Positions 33,919 through 45,838 of a stretch of DNA of 64,000 nt are shown here, piece by piece. Location of the stretch: NCBI GenBank assembly GCA_022695795.1, contig MU404133.1, positions 62,001 to 126,000 on the forward strand. The letters run 5' to 3'. Position 1 is the stretch's first letter. Every line of letters begins with the position of its first letter. The stretch comes from Biscogniauxia marginata (Eukaryota > Ascomycota > Sordariomycetes > Xylariales > Xylariaceae). Position numbers and translations under genes: made by a program. Below the pieces are notes generated by a model. The model was not told the origin of the DNA, did no database searches, and was given only the letters and a program-made list of their open reading frames with translations.

Positions 33919-35551
33919 GATTGTGCGACTCGAAGACACAAAACGATTAGAAAGAGAAACAGGATAGGTCTCAAGGTTGGTATTCTCCAAGGATCTTGTC
34001 TGAAGACATCCTAGCTACCCAGGACGAGCGAGATATTTGCTTTAAATGTTAAAAGCTTGTTATAGTGCCTTCAAAACTGATATCGACGAGCTATTAATAG
34101 TATTACTCCAATGGCCCGATTTCTCTTGCCCCAAAGTTTTTGCTTACGGTGTTAGAACTTACACTTCATGTTATCTACAGATTCAATATTATCCCTGAAG
34201 GCGCAGCCTGCCTCCGGGGTCGAGTTTGGCGGCCGCCTACCGAAATAACATCAGACGCAGACCTAGTATCGCCTCATTTTAGGTAGCACTTTGGTGCATC
34301 CCTCGTGTGATTGTCCCCACTCTCTATTCAAGACTCACATTGGACAAACCTCTGTGAGTGGCTACCTGAATCTTGATAACTGTTGTGGTGGTGTTGCAGA
34401 GCGGCTCGGATAAATGTCTATGGGTGTCAGGAGTGAGAGGTGCGGTGTGAAGAGATCAATAGATACAAGACAAGAACATGTGACTCGGGGGGACAAAGAG
34501 GTGTTTAGTATGTAAAAGGCATGGTTCCTGGGGTAGTAGTAGTTCTATTTTCCTTGTGTAACAACTACATTATGACTTGGCTTCATACTGGGTGACTGAG
34601 CGTATCGTGATGGTGAGGCTGCTTATCATTACGACTCACAGACAGGCCAAGCCGTCTATCAAAGGTGGGACGATAATGTAGGCTGCTTCCTCCCGCTGAG
34701 AAATTGTCAGGAGTCTGGCAGAAAACCAGTGTAGTGACCGAGGCTTTCAGTGCCGGAAACAATATATTCAAGGGTGTTCGGGAGACAAAACAGCCTTATA
34801 GGCGAGGACCATCTATCCATGTACTGTTAGCTATAGCCCCTTGTGCAATAACATCGTTATCAACCATCCGTGTAGTTGGTCAGCATCTTGGCAGACATGT
34901 TGCCTTACAAGAAAGGATCCTTCTGCAGGGGTTTGTGTGTGTGTGCTGCGTATCTTGTAACCAGCTGTATATTAACAGTCGTCTGACTGCCGTCAGCACC
35001 GAGTACTACTATAATACCTAGTAAGCAACATACGCCAAAACATGTAGCGAAATTGTCAATTAACGACTGATATGTGGTCTTGTACGCCCGGGGACACTTG
35101 ATTTGACCCGGAACAAGTACCACACTGCTTGTTACAATCAGTCGTTTTCTAGACAAACTGCGATAGTAACCTAAGGTCTGCCTGCGAATATAATGGACCC
35201 CGAGTCTCAAACGTGGCAGCTTAGAGCATCTGAATATTGCGGATGGCCATTTTCCGGGTATCGGGGGTTTTCTAGGTCTACTCTGAAGCCAGAATGTAAT
35301 GTGATGCTCGACACATTCATCAATGTATATTGGAAACATGACTGAAAACCAGATGGTAAGGAGAAATAAAATCATTGAATTCAAACATTGACTTTTCAAG
35401 TATCTAACTATTGCTTGTGCTGATGTTCATATTCCTTAATACCGAGGTTTCCAATTAATTCATTGTAGCTTTTCAGAATCAAGACATATTTCCCCGGATG
35501 CTGGACGACATCGTAATATCAGTAGTATATAGAATTGCTTGAGTTGAGTCG
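33919..35551. other. No gene recognised
   Basis: Left end is probably the promoter of the minus-strand P450. Frames up to 164 codons (34905-35399, minus) lack a suitable ATG and family motifs. Confidence 0.45.
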
Positions 35552-35857
35552 TTAAAAAAACTTTGGTGTTGTCCTAACGCCTAGTTCCACATATCGCTCT
35601 CTAGATATGTCCTGCAGTTCTCCGGTAAATGATCCTCCGCTTTTACCAGAGCGGACCAGCGACTTGTGTGAGTTGAAGGGGAAGCCAAAAATTGGGTTTG
35701 GGCGGCGAAAGAACGAACGTCCTTCAGATTCTGGTTGCTTTTTGAACGTGAAATTAAAGAAGAGCCGTAGAGTAGGCATACAAGCAGCGATAATTGCAAG
35801 AGCTGTGAAAACCCAGATGACGGCGAGCAGTTCGGGACCTCGATTTTCCACTGCCAT
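35552..35857 (-). pseudogene. Internally deleted rhodopsin-like (PTH11-related) membrane protein
   Basis: A 101-codon ATG frame. Residues 1-24 (MAVENRGPELLAVIWVFTAL, then AIIA) are the usual start and first membrane helix of the fungal rhodopsin-domain family, often NRGP-LL-V-W-FT-LA. The frame then passes straight into ACMPTLRLFF, which in that family follows the last (seventh) helix, and into a polar C-terminal tail. The roughly 250 residues between, with helices 2 to 6, are absent. This looks like a clean internal deletion between two helices that share AII-A-type sequence. One membrane segment remains, so receptor function is not expected. It could still be transcribed. Neighbours give no clear context. 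Confidence 0.55.
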
Positions 35858-37385
35858 AGCTTTTCGGCTTGGGTAGATTCTCTTGAACTTTATGATACGA
35901 GCCAGAGAAGATGAGACGCGTCACTTCAGATAAATGATTTACTTGAAATTCAGATTCAGGTAGTTAATGTACTCGGACTCATTAGCAAGTACTAGCGGTA
36001 GGACGTTCGGAGAGGTTCTTTGCAAGTTTCCCCGGAACTCTGGAATTACTATGGTTGTCCGTGTTTTTCCCGCGGGAAACCGGCGTTGTGCAAGAACCCG
36101 CTAGGCCTGAAGATTATGATAAAGATTGATGGATTGATGGTATTATGACATTGTGGTACTACATCCTTTACCATTATTCTTCCTCGATGTGGACGCACGC
36201 CACCGTGGCACCTAATCGGTTGGTCTGTGAGACGCAGAGCTTGCATACCTCTCAGAAAGATAAGACGCAGCAAGTAGACTCTGGGGGGCGTGGACCAAGG
36301 TGTAATGCTTCGTCTATAATAGCTAAAACACGAATTTGGTAAGATCCGATGCAGTTGGTATAGTCAAATACCACATGACTTGTCTCGGCGTGCTTTTCAA
36401 TATGTTATATGTCAAAAGGGCAGAAGATCATCCAACCCTATCCAACGAACGCAGGCTACATACGGAGCTCCTGCGACCAACAGATCAACAGATCTGCCGG
36501 CGCTTCTCCTAATCCACCAAGTGAATCGAAGATTAATTCGCTCTGGCAAGCTAGCTAGCACTAAAAATAATGTAGCTAAAATGCCCCCCACCTCTTCTCT
36601 ATACCGTATGTACTAAACCCTCCATCGAGGTCTCCCTACCAAACATATATTATAGCAAAACACCTGATCCGAAATAACATTCACCCCCACTATAATTGCC
36701 GAGGTATGATAATTAAGCGAAAGGTAGTACCGTGAAACGGTTGGGCTATGTCCACATTACAAGCCTTTTAACGCGGAGCCTAGATTTCTGCGGTAATCGT
36801 ATAAGTAAAAAAGTGTCTTGCAGCTCGAGACACAAGGTTTCAGTCAGCATGTACACATATTTCAGCTGCAATATGCCGAATATTGATAGACAGAATAGGA
36901 CCGATATATCTCGAGATCGTCTTGTTCGTAAGTGCCAAGCCTCATAAGGCGCATGGTTTGACGCAGGATGTCTGTCACATCACACACATCGTAAGGCTGT
37001 GTTGAAAGTCATGAGAGGAAAATCATGAAAAAATGAGTTAGCATGGAACCATATACGCAGGGAGACACTCACATTGAGATTTGCCGTCCAGGACATGCGG
37101 ATTGAAGCCGCGGTTGTGAGAGAGCCTAGTGGTCCTTTGAGGGTAGAATAGCTTTGCCAACCTTGTTCTGACCTCCTTTCCTTCCCTGACAGGTAGCTAA
37201 GTCTATATGGTATCGCGGAATTCATCCGTTTGCTCATGTCATCGTTCTATTCGAGGATGAAGTGCTCATAGTTGTCTATGTCTAACTCCACGCTCTTTCA
37301 TTCTACTTGACATAGGTAATGATATCAATGTATTCCGGATTCCGTGATCGATAAACTACACACAGGCCTAAATCATATCACGCCC
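35858..37385. other. No gene recognised
   Basis: Short overlapping frames only. The right end holds the 3' side of the O-methyltransferase gene. Confidence 0.5.
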
Positions 37386-38871
37386 CTAGGCCAGTTCTGC
37401 TTCAATGAGGCTCTCTGAACCCATCTCGAAGCTGTAAATTTGCACAATCTTGAACCCTGCACGGCTCAGTATGTTTTCCCAATCCGCTTCTGTACGCTCT
37501 CGCATTGCACCGAGGGCAAACACCAATTGATCCATCGACGTTATTGGCCAGGTCGGGTTTTGGCTAGGAACGATGATTTCGTTGATTAGCACTCTAGAAT
37601 ATCCTGGCTTTGTAGCTGGTTTCAGTTGTTCGAGGATCTTAACACAGTCATCGTCGTTCCAGTCATGCAAGACGGAATGAAGATAGTAAGCGCGGGCGTT
37701 CTTGACGAGCTGTGATGTGAAGAAGTCATGAGACGTAGGCTCAAACAGATCGTTCGCTCCAGGTACGGTTGAGATTACTTCAGGCCGATCTTGCAAGATC
37801 AGCTTGCCCGGAAGAGAAGGATGTTTCGACTTCAGCTCTACTAAGTCATGCCCTATACCACCGCCAACGTCTACAAGAAGTACGTCATTGCTAAGACCAG
37901 AATCAAAGCCTTGGGCAAGACGATCAGTAACCGGATAGAAACCTGGATCAACCCACGAGGGCTTTCCAGCCCGGTAAGCCGACATATAGTTGTTGAAAGT
38001 CTGAAGATAAGGAGTGTTATTATCTAACCAGGCGAAGAAAGGCAGCTGTGTCTTGTGTGCAGCTTGAAAGGGCCCATTGGCCAGGTCGGTAGGTAGAGTA
38101 TAGTTGATACTCTTCAAGTATTCGGGCATGCCGCGGAAGCTCGGACCTGCGACGTCGTATCTGCACAACCGTAGTTAGCATACAGGCAACCGAACCTGGA
38201 ACGATTTATTGCAATTGGGAATATAGAAGAAGTAAGTTGGGATAAGATGTTGCATACGTGTAGATGATGCCATCGCGGTAGTTTGACTCGGTCAAGCTGT
38301 TGCTTAGGCGCGTTGCCATATAAGTATCGACACCATTCTCCTCGACGATGTTCATAGCGGCAAGGTGCTTCATAATACGCGCTTCGAACCATTATTAGCG
38401 ATTGTACTCTACTTCAGCTTGTATTAGATGCACTCACAAATCAACACCCCATCCGCCCCAGCCTTTGCCGCCAAGCCCTTAGCAGAAATACCCTGAGCTC
38501 CTTCTTTTTTCAGGAGCTCAAATAGCCCCAGCTCGACGGCAATGCGGCAATGAGCAGCCCGAGCTGGCTGTAGTATTCATTAGCGAGATCCTGATAAGCT
38601 CTTCGAACCCGTTTCTAAATGACGGATGGCAGGACATGATGGAAATAGGGGTAGTCTGATGAGATGCTCAGTCGATGAACTAGATATTACAGCCTACCTC
38701 AGCCCACCCCATTCTCTGGATGGCCTCACTCGGCAACTCGAGGCTTGAAATCAAGGCATGGCTGAGATTTAGGAGCTGCTCGCGTGCCCCTGGCTTTTTT
38801 GCTGCATAGGCAGAACCCACAGACTGCAGTTGGGAGAGGATAGCCTCTGTCTGAGAAGACGTGGAAGACAT
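37386..38871 (-). CDS. SAM-dependent O-methyltransferase (COMT-like)
   Basis: Transfers a methyl group from S-adenosylmethionine to a hydroxyl of a small molecule, typically a polyketide or other aromatic metabolite. Four exons on the minus strand (38871-38698, 38567-38438, 38381-38258, 38160-37386), all GT-AG, give 400 aa, the usual size. Residues 59-101 (PARAAHCRIAVELGLFELL onward) form the winged-helix dimerisation part, followed by RIMKHLAAMNIVEE. SAM motif I is VLLVDVGGGIGH (236-247). ILQDRPEV and the catalytic block LHDWNDDDCVKIL (His308 as base) follow, then a C-terminal RERTEADW block. All key residues are present. The same strand carries a P450 about 3.5 kb downstream. An accessory or secondary-metabolite role fits, but the substrate is unknown. 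Confidence 0.9.
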
Positions 38872-41800
38872 GCCGAGGGTTGCTCGCTGGGTGGTGGATC
38901 GAAGTGGTTGGGTAGGAATGAGATGGGATTAGGTTCCTAGGAAGAAGGAAGCAAGATGGTGAGGATTCAATGTTGTAACAAATCCTCAAGAGACGGCCTT
39001 CTAGCTATTTCACAGCCAAACGGGCAACAAGACCGTGCTATATAAAGTAAGCTAAGAAGACAGTTGGAATGGAAGCCGGTGAAGTTGGTAGCTTCAAGAC
39101 ATTCACTTGCAGATATGCCGTGTGACAGTGGTAGTGGTAGTGGTAGTGACAGTGGTAGTGACAGTGACAGTGACAGTGACAAGGACAGGGACAGGGACAA
39201 ATGAAAGATGATCGTTGTCGAGGCTCTTAAGTCAAGGTGTGCGTACAGGCTGACATCGCCGCCACGCTAAGGTTCACTTACATGGAGTTAGCCGACACGG
39301 CGCAAGGCAGTGTAACTATGTACCAACCTACATGTACCTAATCCTGCTAGGTACCTACCTAAGGTAAGCAAGGTGCTAAAAGTGTGGGGGCTAAATAGAA
39401 GCAGGCTCAGAGGGGTAATTGTGATATTTTAGTTGAAAACCTACTTACATATCTGACGGGAAACACATTATTATGTTCGACTGAGAATGGAGCCAGGTAT
39501 CCCATTCTCGCTCAATACGAGTAAACTACACCCGAGTCCACAGCGCTAGAAACAATATGGAAGAAGGAAAATGGGCGCAGAAGGTCAATGTTAATAGTTG
39601 CTTTTGTAAGGGTACGGATCTTACTTGTTGTTGCGCTGGAGAGGGAAAGCTTCTCTCCAGGCCTTAATCAGCCATCTGGGTACTATGTACAGGGGTTATG
39701 CACGGGCCATCCAAGGTCACGTGTCCGTAACAGCTTAAGCAGACTAGAAAGTAAACCTTCGACAAATTGCTCCTCCTATCTTTCAACTCCATTCACTTCC
39801 TATCGCGGGGTATATAAGGCGCAATTGTTGCATTGCAATTGCGGCGTTGCGTTTGCGACACTTCCACCATACTTTATTGAATCCCTGGAATTACGGTATT
39901 CCGCCTTGTTTATATAGAACTTACCACGTCTCTTAGGGGTGGTTTTGGGACTGTGTGCGTAGAACCGTCGCCCGGGAGCCGATCCTAAATTCTTTTGAGT
40001 TTATATCAACGTGATCGAGGTAATTTAGCTCATCTGAAGCCGAAGCTATCAATGTCATCTCCGCAGAGCTTCCCTTTAAGTCATGAAGTCACCCTCCTTA
40101 AATAAGGCTTTAATCTTGTTTGATTGTACTTCCGCAGAGGTCAGCTTTTGGACATGGACAAATAGTTAGATCTACACTGGGATTTGAGTATGTATTACCA
40201 ACCCCGAGGAAAAAAGTTGAAAGAGTACGGAGCAGCTGAATATCTAGGTACCCAACAACGATAAGGCCGCTATTTAGCTCTGTAAGTAGTTGCAATCATG
40301 AAGGCCCTAGGACTATGCAAGATAACTCTATCTTTCTGCCGGCTACGGATACTGGATGCGATTCATTGTGCTGATTAGATCAATGGGGGCGGTGTCAAAA
40401 TCAGGGGACCGGATGCGCAGATAGAGGGAAGATGGAGCCCTTCAACTTCTTTGCAGGCTTAAAAAAATGATTGAGAAGGCTACAGAACGAATTATAATTT
40501 TCTCTACCATTGTCCATGTTTACCTAAAGGGGGCATTTAAACCAACAACAACTCGTGGAGCAAAAGCATGGACAACATAGCATCGGATAAGGGCCAACAT
40601 GAGTATGCATGAATACTCACTAGGTGAAACCATGGTCCGAGGTAGTGAATGGATCAGGATGTCAAGTTGGATTATTCCTTTACTCCTACTATAGGTAGTT
40701 CTGATTCCAGGTTTATCTTATCTTACGACAATCGACATCTTCACATACCTTCCTTAGCATTATGTTACCTAAGGAAGACCGGTGGCTCACCGTCTCCTCC
40801 GTAATGTTCCACGCAACAATGAACGTTATACCCATTTCAAGGCCAGCTACACTGCTTACAAGCATTAATTATAAGATTTTATTCGCACTTTTTGATGCTG
40901 ACAATTCCTCCCATCACAAATAGTGATCTATCAATTACGAGTATGTACCACCTTTTTATATCTGTAGATGAGCCGCAAGCCCTATCAAAGCCTAGAGCAT
41001 GAGACTAATCAGCCGCCAAGTTTCGAGAAGTTCCGTAAATTCCTAGTGGCACAGCCCCCAGCAAACTCATAGTTTGTAGAGACTGTCAGGGAAAGTGTAT
41101 CGCGGCGAGCGCCAGGAATAATAAGCCAGCAGATACGCCGTGTGCTAGGCTGTTAGGTTTGAGGTAGGACACAGAGTGAAAGAAGTAGTCTATTCGATAT
41201 AGGTATGGGGGGGAGGGGGGAAAGGGGGAAGTGGGTGTTGAATACAGTCTGAAGCTCACCCTCCCTCTTTTAGGGGGGATCTCCGAGGCCCTATATACAC
41301 CTATACAGTAGCGACCCGGAGAGCTGGTAGTCGCCGAGACTCCTTCGTAACCCCACCTTTCGACCCTTGATCCTAGTGTTGCCTAAGACCCTGACAAGTT
41401 TCCCTTTATTATTGTTATGATGCATTACTAACGGGGTTTTCCTATTTCTTGTCAGAATCAATAAAATAAAAGGGGGGGACCACTATCATTTTGTATAGCT
41501 CTGTAATATTAAACACACTCAAACGGCGACGAGATGAGACTGGGAATATGTAAGGAGACTCTTGTATTAAATGTCGATCTCATGAGGCATCGCCCGTCAT
41601 ATGGTCCCGGGAAAGCAGTAGGTACGTAAGTTGTGCACCAGACTACGTATTTACTGGCTCTCCTTATAAGCACAATAAGTATCAATTCTCCAATTTAGTG
41701 AGTTTGTAGTGAATTTACCTACTATACGTTCATATTAAAAAAAAAAACAGATTTAGAGTGGCTCTTTCGGTCTATTATATATATTATCAGATGGCAGAAC

Positions 41801-42940
41801 CTACCTACATAGCCAAGTGGGTCCTCCGGGAATATTAGTTATCAGATCTCTCGAGTGTATAATTGGCAGAGTAAAGGCTTGGTTGGCGTTATATGTGTGG
41901 GGTACGGTTTACATATAAGAGGTATACAACCACTCTGAACGAGAAATTTTAGGGAAAACTGTGAGCACTATACAGAATGGTAGCCTAAAAAGCTACGAAG
42001 AGATGTTACCTACTTGTCACTATCATTGGCATTCTTAATCGGGTCATGATGTACCATGTGCCTACCTAGGTAGTTTATACGGTATGTGTGCTAGGTATAG
42101 CTAAAGACGCCAGAAGTATTCCGTATTTTTTTTTCTTTTCAGACTCGATATAGTAAACACAATAGATATGACATATATTTTTAGGTAGGTATTCCCTGTG
42201 AGACCCTACTAACCTACCAGCAGCGTAGCCGACTCACCCTAACGTGATCGGTCTAGGGTCCTTATATCCGATGTGCGGGAGCACGGGCCCTCCTGACTAC
42301 ATAGACAAGATTTAACCCTCGTTCTCCGAGCCGTGAACCCCGAATCTAGAGGCCGAACTCATGGGCTACCCCTTTCTAGCTGCCGGGTGTTGGTCCGGCC
42401 AAATAAGCCAGCAATATCGGCATTGTAAAAAAAATAACGGGCTAATTATGCACGTCGCATATATGTGATAGGTAGGTGGTTAGATAGAAAGGACATGTTC
42501 ATTGGTTTTTTTGGGGGGTGGGTTTTTTTTTTCTTTTTTGGCTATATCCGCTAGATAGATAGATCCCGAGCCGTATGCATCCAGGACATGACCTATCGTG
42601 GCTTACTACAATTGAACTCGGGGCGTTTTTACCCCTGCTTCGGGGCAGCGGGGCCGTCGCGTGACAGAATTCCAGGATGATATAGGCAAGCGATGCATGC
42701 GGCCGGCCAAACGCTAGGATGTCAAACCCGCTTAGGCAAAGTATAAAGGGGACGAAGGGCTCCGACGTTGAAGTGGTGAGACGAACTCCGAAGTTTCTAG
42801 TTATCAATCCTCCGGACACAGCAAACTGTCTACCAAGACCTCGAGCTACCCTCGGAAATTAGTAGTTGTTTTAGATCACGAGCATTTCGATTGTTTCAAC
42901 CCAGTCGCTTCAATTGATCCAGCGCCACGCCATATCTATC
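38872..42940. other. Long intergenic region
   Basis: No gene recognised over about 4 kb. Contains the minisatellite at 39127-39198, several AGGTAGGT/ACCTACCT tracts (for example 39345-39366 and 42060-42075) and purine or pyrimidine runs near 41206-41230 and 42507-42540. Frames of up to 109 codons have no family features. The left end serves as promoter of the O-methyltransferase gene. Confidence 0.5.
39127..39198. repeat. GGTAGT/GACAGT hexamer minisatellite upstream of the O-methyltransferase
   Basis: About twelve six-base units, first GTGGTA-like, then GTGACA-like, then GGGACA-like, forming an interrupted tandem array 256-327 bases before the start codon. Array length could vary between strains. 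Confidence 0.85.
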
Positions 42941-44388
42941 ATGGTGGGCGAAGAGAGTCCAACTGTAGTGGGAGTGATCAGAAACAACGATGATCCACCG
43001 ATCGAGAAACCGAGAGATCTAGAGATCAGGGCGCGAGAGCTAGAAAGCGAAGAGCGGCGACACCTCGAGAGGCTTCAGAAACGACGCCGCGTTAGTATTA
43101 CTTCCGCGGGAAATTCCATGCTCAACTAGATCTTGAATCAGATGAGGAACCCCATTAACAGTCATCCTCGCGAGTCAGGCCACGTGGGATGGTCCGGACG
43201 ACGCCGACGACCCATACAACTGGCCCTCATCGCGCAGGATCTCCAAAAGCATCATCATCTCCATCGGGCAACTCGTTGCGCCCGTGTCAGCTAGCATAAC
43301 CGTAGCAGCACTCGACGACGTGCCAACGGACCTTGCAACCGACCCGGCAACGACCCAGATCACGTTCTCGACGTACTTCCTAGGGCTAGCCTTCGGCCCG
43401 ATCCCGATAGCCGCCATCTGCGAGATGAACGGCCGCAAGAACATATGGGTCATGGGTGGCAAATATCTGGTACATCCTGCGGAACTCTCTCTATACGGTG
43501 GGCTACTCCAAGGGTCTCATGGTCGCCGGATGGTTTCTGGCCGCTACGGGAGCGAGCGCCGGCGTTACGGTAAGATACGTTCGCTTGCGTTCTCGGGGTA
43601 TGCGGTGCTTCCTGGAGACGAATGAAATCGTTAAACGTGGAGTTCGGTTTTAGCTCACCGCCCCCGTAATGGCAGACATATACCGAGCCAAAGACCGCGG
43701 TGAATCTTTAGCAATCGCTACCATTCTGCCCCTATCTGGAGCCAGCTCTCGGGTCGATTGTCGGCGGACTGGCCACACAGCTTATTCACTGGAAATAGGT
43801 CTTCTGAATCGTCAGCATCTTCAATGCGACAGTTACTATGGTCGGTGCCGTCATTATCGAAGAGTCCTATACGCCAGTGCTTCTTCGCCGGAAGGCGGCC
43901 CTCATGAGAGAAGCCAGCCCACTAACCATGGCACGGCAGTGGGCATTCTGGCACGATATCCTCTCACGCCTGGGGAACAACCTACTGCGTCCTCTAGAGA
44001 CTTTAGTCCGACGGCCCGTTATTGCAACTGATATCCCTAGCCATACGCCAGGCTTCGGTATATACAAGTTTATGCTCTCCACATATGCGACACTGTGGGT
44101 CGATGGGTACGGTCAGCCGGAGCTTTGAGCAGCCTCCACTATATCTCGATCTCGGCCGGGTCAACCATTGCGGCTCAGATCGGCGCTCGAGTTATGGAGC
44201 ATAAGCACCAACGTCTCCACGAGAAATCCGTTCGCAATAGCATCAGAGACCGTTACGAGCACGGAGATGATAACGAAGGCACGGACTTGAGGAAGGGCAA
44301 ACCCGAGTATCGTGTCCCGTATATGATGGTTAGCGTGCTCATCGTCCCAGCAAGTAGATTACAGGCCAAAGGGAGAAGCTCTTTATGA
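42941..44388 (+). pseudogene. MFS drug:H+ antiporter (DHA1 type), multiply broken
   Basis: An efflux transporter of the major facilitator superfamily in its ancestral form. The start MVGEESPTVVGVIRNN is followed by WDGPDDADDPYNWPSSRR, the usual entry to DHA1 transporters, then helix 1-2 (SIGQLVAPVSASITVAAL, ITFSTYFLGLAFGP) and the loop motif EMNGRKNIWV. At about 43460 the frame shifts into NIWYILRNSLYTVGYSKGL. A normal GT-AG intron (about 43570-43653) leads to LTAPVMADIYRAKDRGESL. Another shift near 43735 gives YLEPALGSIVGGLATQLIHW, then TAG and TGA where relatives have Trp. Further shifts precede FGIYKFMLSTYATLW, SSLHYISISAGSTIAAQIGA and PEYRVPYMM near 44320, after which the last helices are missing. 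No functional product is possible. Confidence 0.8.
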
Positions 44389-45589
44389 AATTAGTAGTAT
44401 GCGTTGAGGTTCGGAGTAGCTCCGCAGGAGATGACACCTCCTTCCCCAATATAGTGAGGCGAAATCCACGGAAGCAGACATCCAAAGTTCACTCCATGGG
44501 AGTAGGTATCCAGAATTTGACTCTGCGGAAGTAGACATCCAGCTTTGACTTCCGGATACCTGAGGTAAACTTCGAAGTACTAGAACAGAGAGTTAGCAAA
44601 GTTGATCAAAGAAAATGACCACGCTCATGCAGTAGTTATCCAAGTGGTTGATTATCCCAGTTTAGTCTCTTTCTCTCAGAAGGGCCAAAATCAGCGATAT
44701 AGTTTGAGGGCGAATACTACCAGGTAGGTAGGTAGTATATTGAAGATGGAGGTTGCAGAATGGCTGCCAGATCCGGTGGAGATGGCGTAGGCTGGAGATA
44801 AGGTACCTCAGGAGGTACCTCCTAGTCCTCGAGGAGTGGAACAACATTACGCCGGGACGCAGACTAGAGTGGAATGGAAGTAAATATCAAATATAATGAA
44901 GTCTGCATCCAAATTGTGAATAGAATTAGGCCTTATGGGGTCATAAATGAGGGAAAAGGGGGTTCGGCCACAGTGTAACATTAGAGATCCTCCAAATATG
45001 ACGTTTGGAGCCGCCTAGCCTGACGGATAGAGGACGCACGGAAGTACCGCCATAGGTCTGATACATGCTTCCGCCTTGGAACGTCCGCCATGAAAAATGG
45101 ACGCGGTGTCAATTTTGTCGTTAATCCGTCATGGATGCCCGCCCGATACGCACATATATAACCCTTCCCACCATGATGACTACGTCGGCTGTTTTCTCGT
45201 TATTCCTCCTGTTCTTCAGAAACAGAGAGCCGACTACGAGATTCCAGCAACGTTCCAGCCAAATCAATAATCGCCACGCACGATCTGGGTTTTCCCATAC
45301 GCCTAGTATAGTTCGTGGTAAGTGAGGGCTCATCAGTTAACGGGGCTAGGCAAGGGAACAAGGTACGTACGACGCCCCCTTCACCATACTTACCTATTAT
45401 ATTCTCGTTTCACTCATATAAATAGTTTGTCAGAGAACGTTGTGGTATAGAGCTGTCCCAAAACTAGGTATGAAGCTCTGCATCTCCCGTCCGGGCAACT
45501 CCATGGCTGGTTATGAACTCGAAGCCAAACAATGCTGTGTTCGTCGGAGCTTCTTGCCAGCCTTTCATGCGCTTTCCTAGCCCTGCGAT
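44389..45589. other. No gene recognised; short repeated motif near 44470-44560
   Basis: Three loose copies of AGTAGACATCCA (with variants) about 40 bases apart lie at 44470-44560. Frames of 60-70 codons are not convincing. Confidence 0.45.
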
Positions 45590-45838
45590 ACTTCTCAGAC
45601 ATCGAGAAGCTTGCAACCTAACCCTCTCGGGGCAATAAAGAAAGACAAACAACCAAAGCAAACAAGGTCTCCAGACTCCAGGGTATATGGGGAGCGAGTC
45701 AGTCTTCCCGACCCTTCGTTACTTCTCAGACATCGAGAAGTTTGGGGTCGGAATCTCTTTTTAGCAACAAAATAAGACAGACAACGAAGACAAACGAGGG
45801 TGTGGAGGTACCACGATATATGAGGAGCAAGTCAGACT
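45590..45838. repeat. Tandem duplication of 131 bases at the 3' end of the bZIP gene
   Basis: Copy 1 starts at 45590 and copy 2 at 45721, both with ACTTCTCAGACATCGAGAAG. They share further blocks such as AAAG/TAAGACA-GACAAAC and TATATG-GGAGC-AGTCAG-CTTC. Copy 2 ends in the last codons of the bZIP gene, and copy 1 holds a diverged second version of that gene end. Each unit starts with the inverted repeat CTTCTC...GAGAAG. Confidence 0.75.

Noticed and set aside
38967..39200. A frame encoding a Ser-Leu repeat on the minus strand
   Set aside because: It is a translation of the hexamer minisatellite and starts with no usable ATG.
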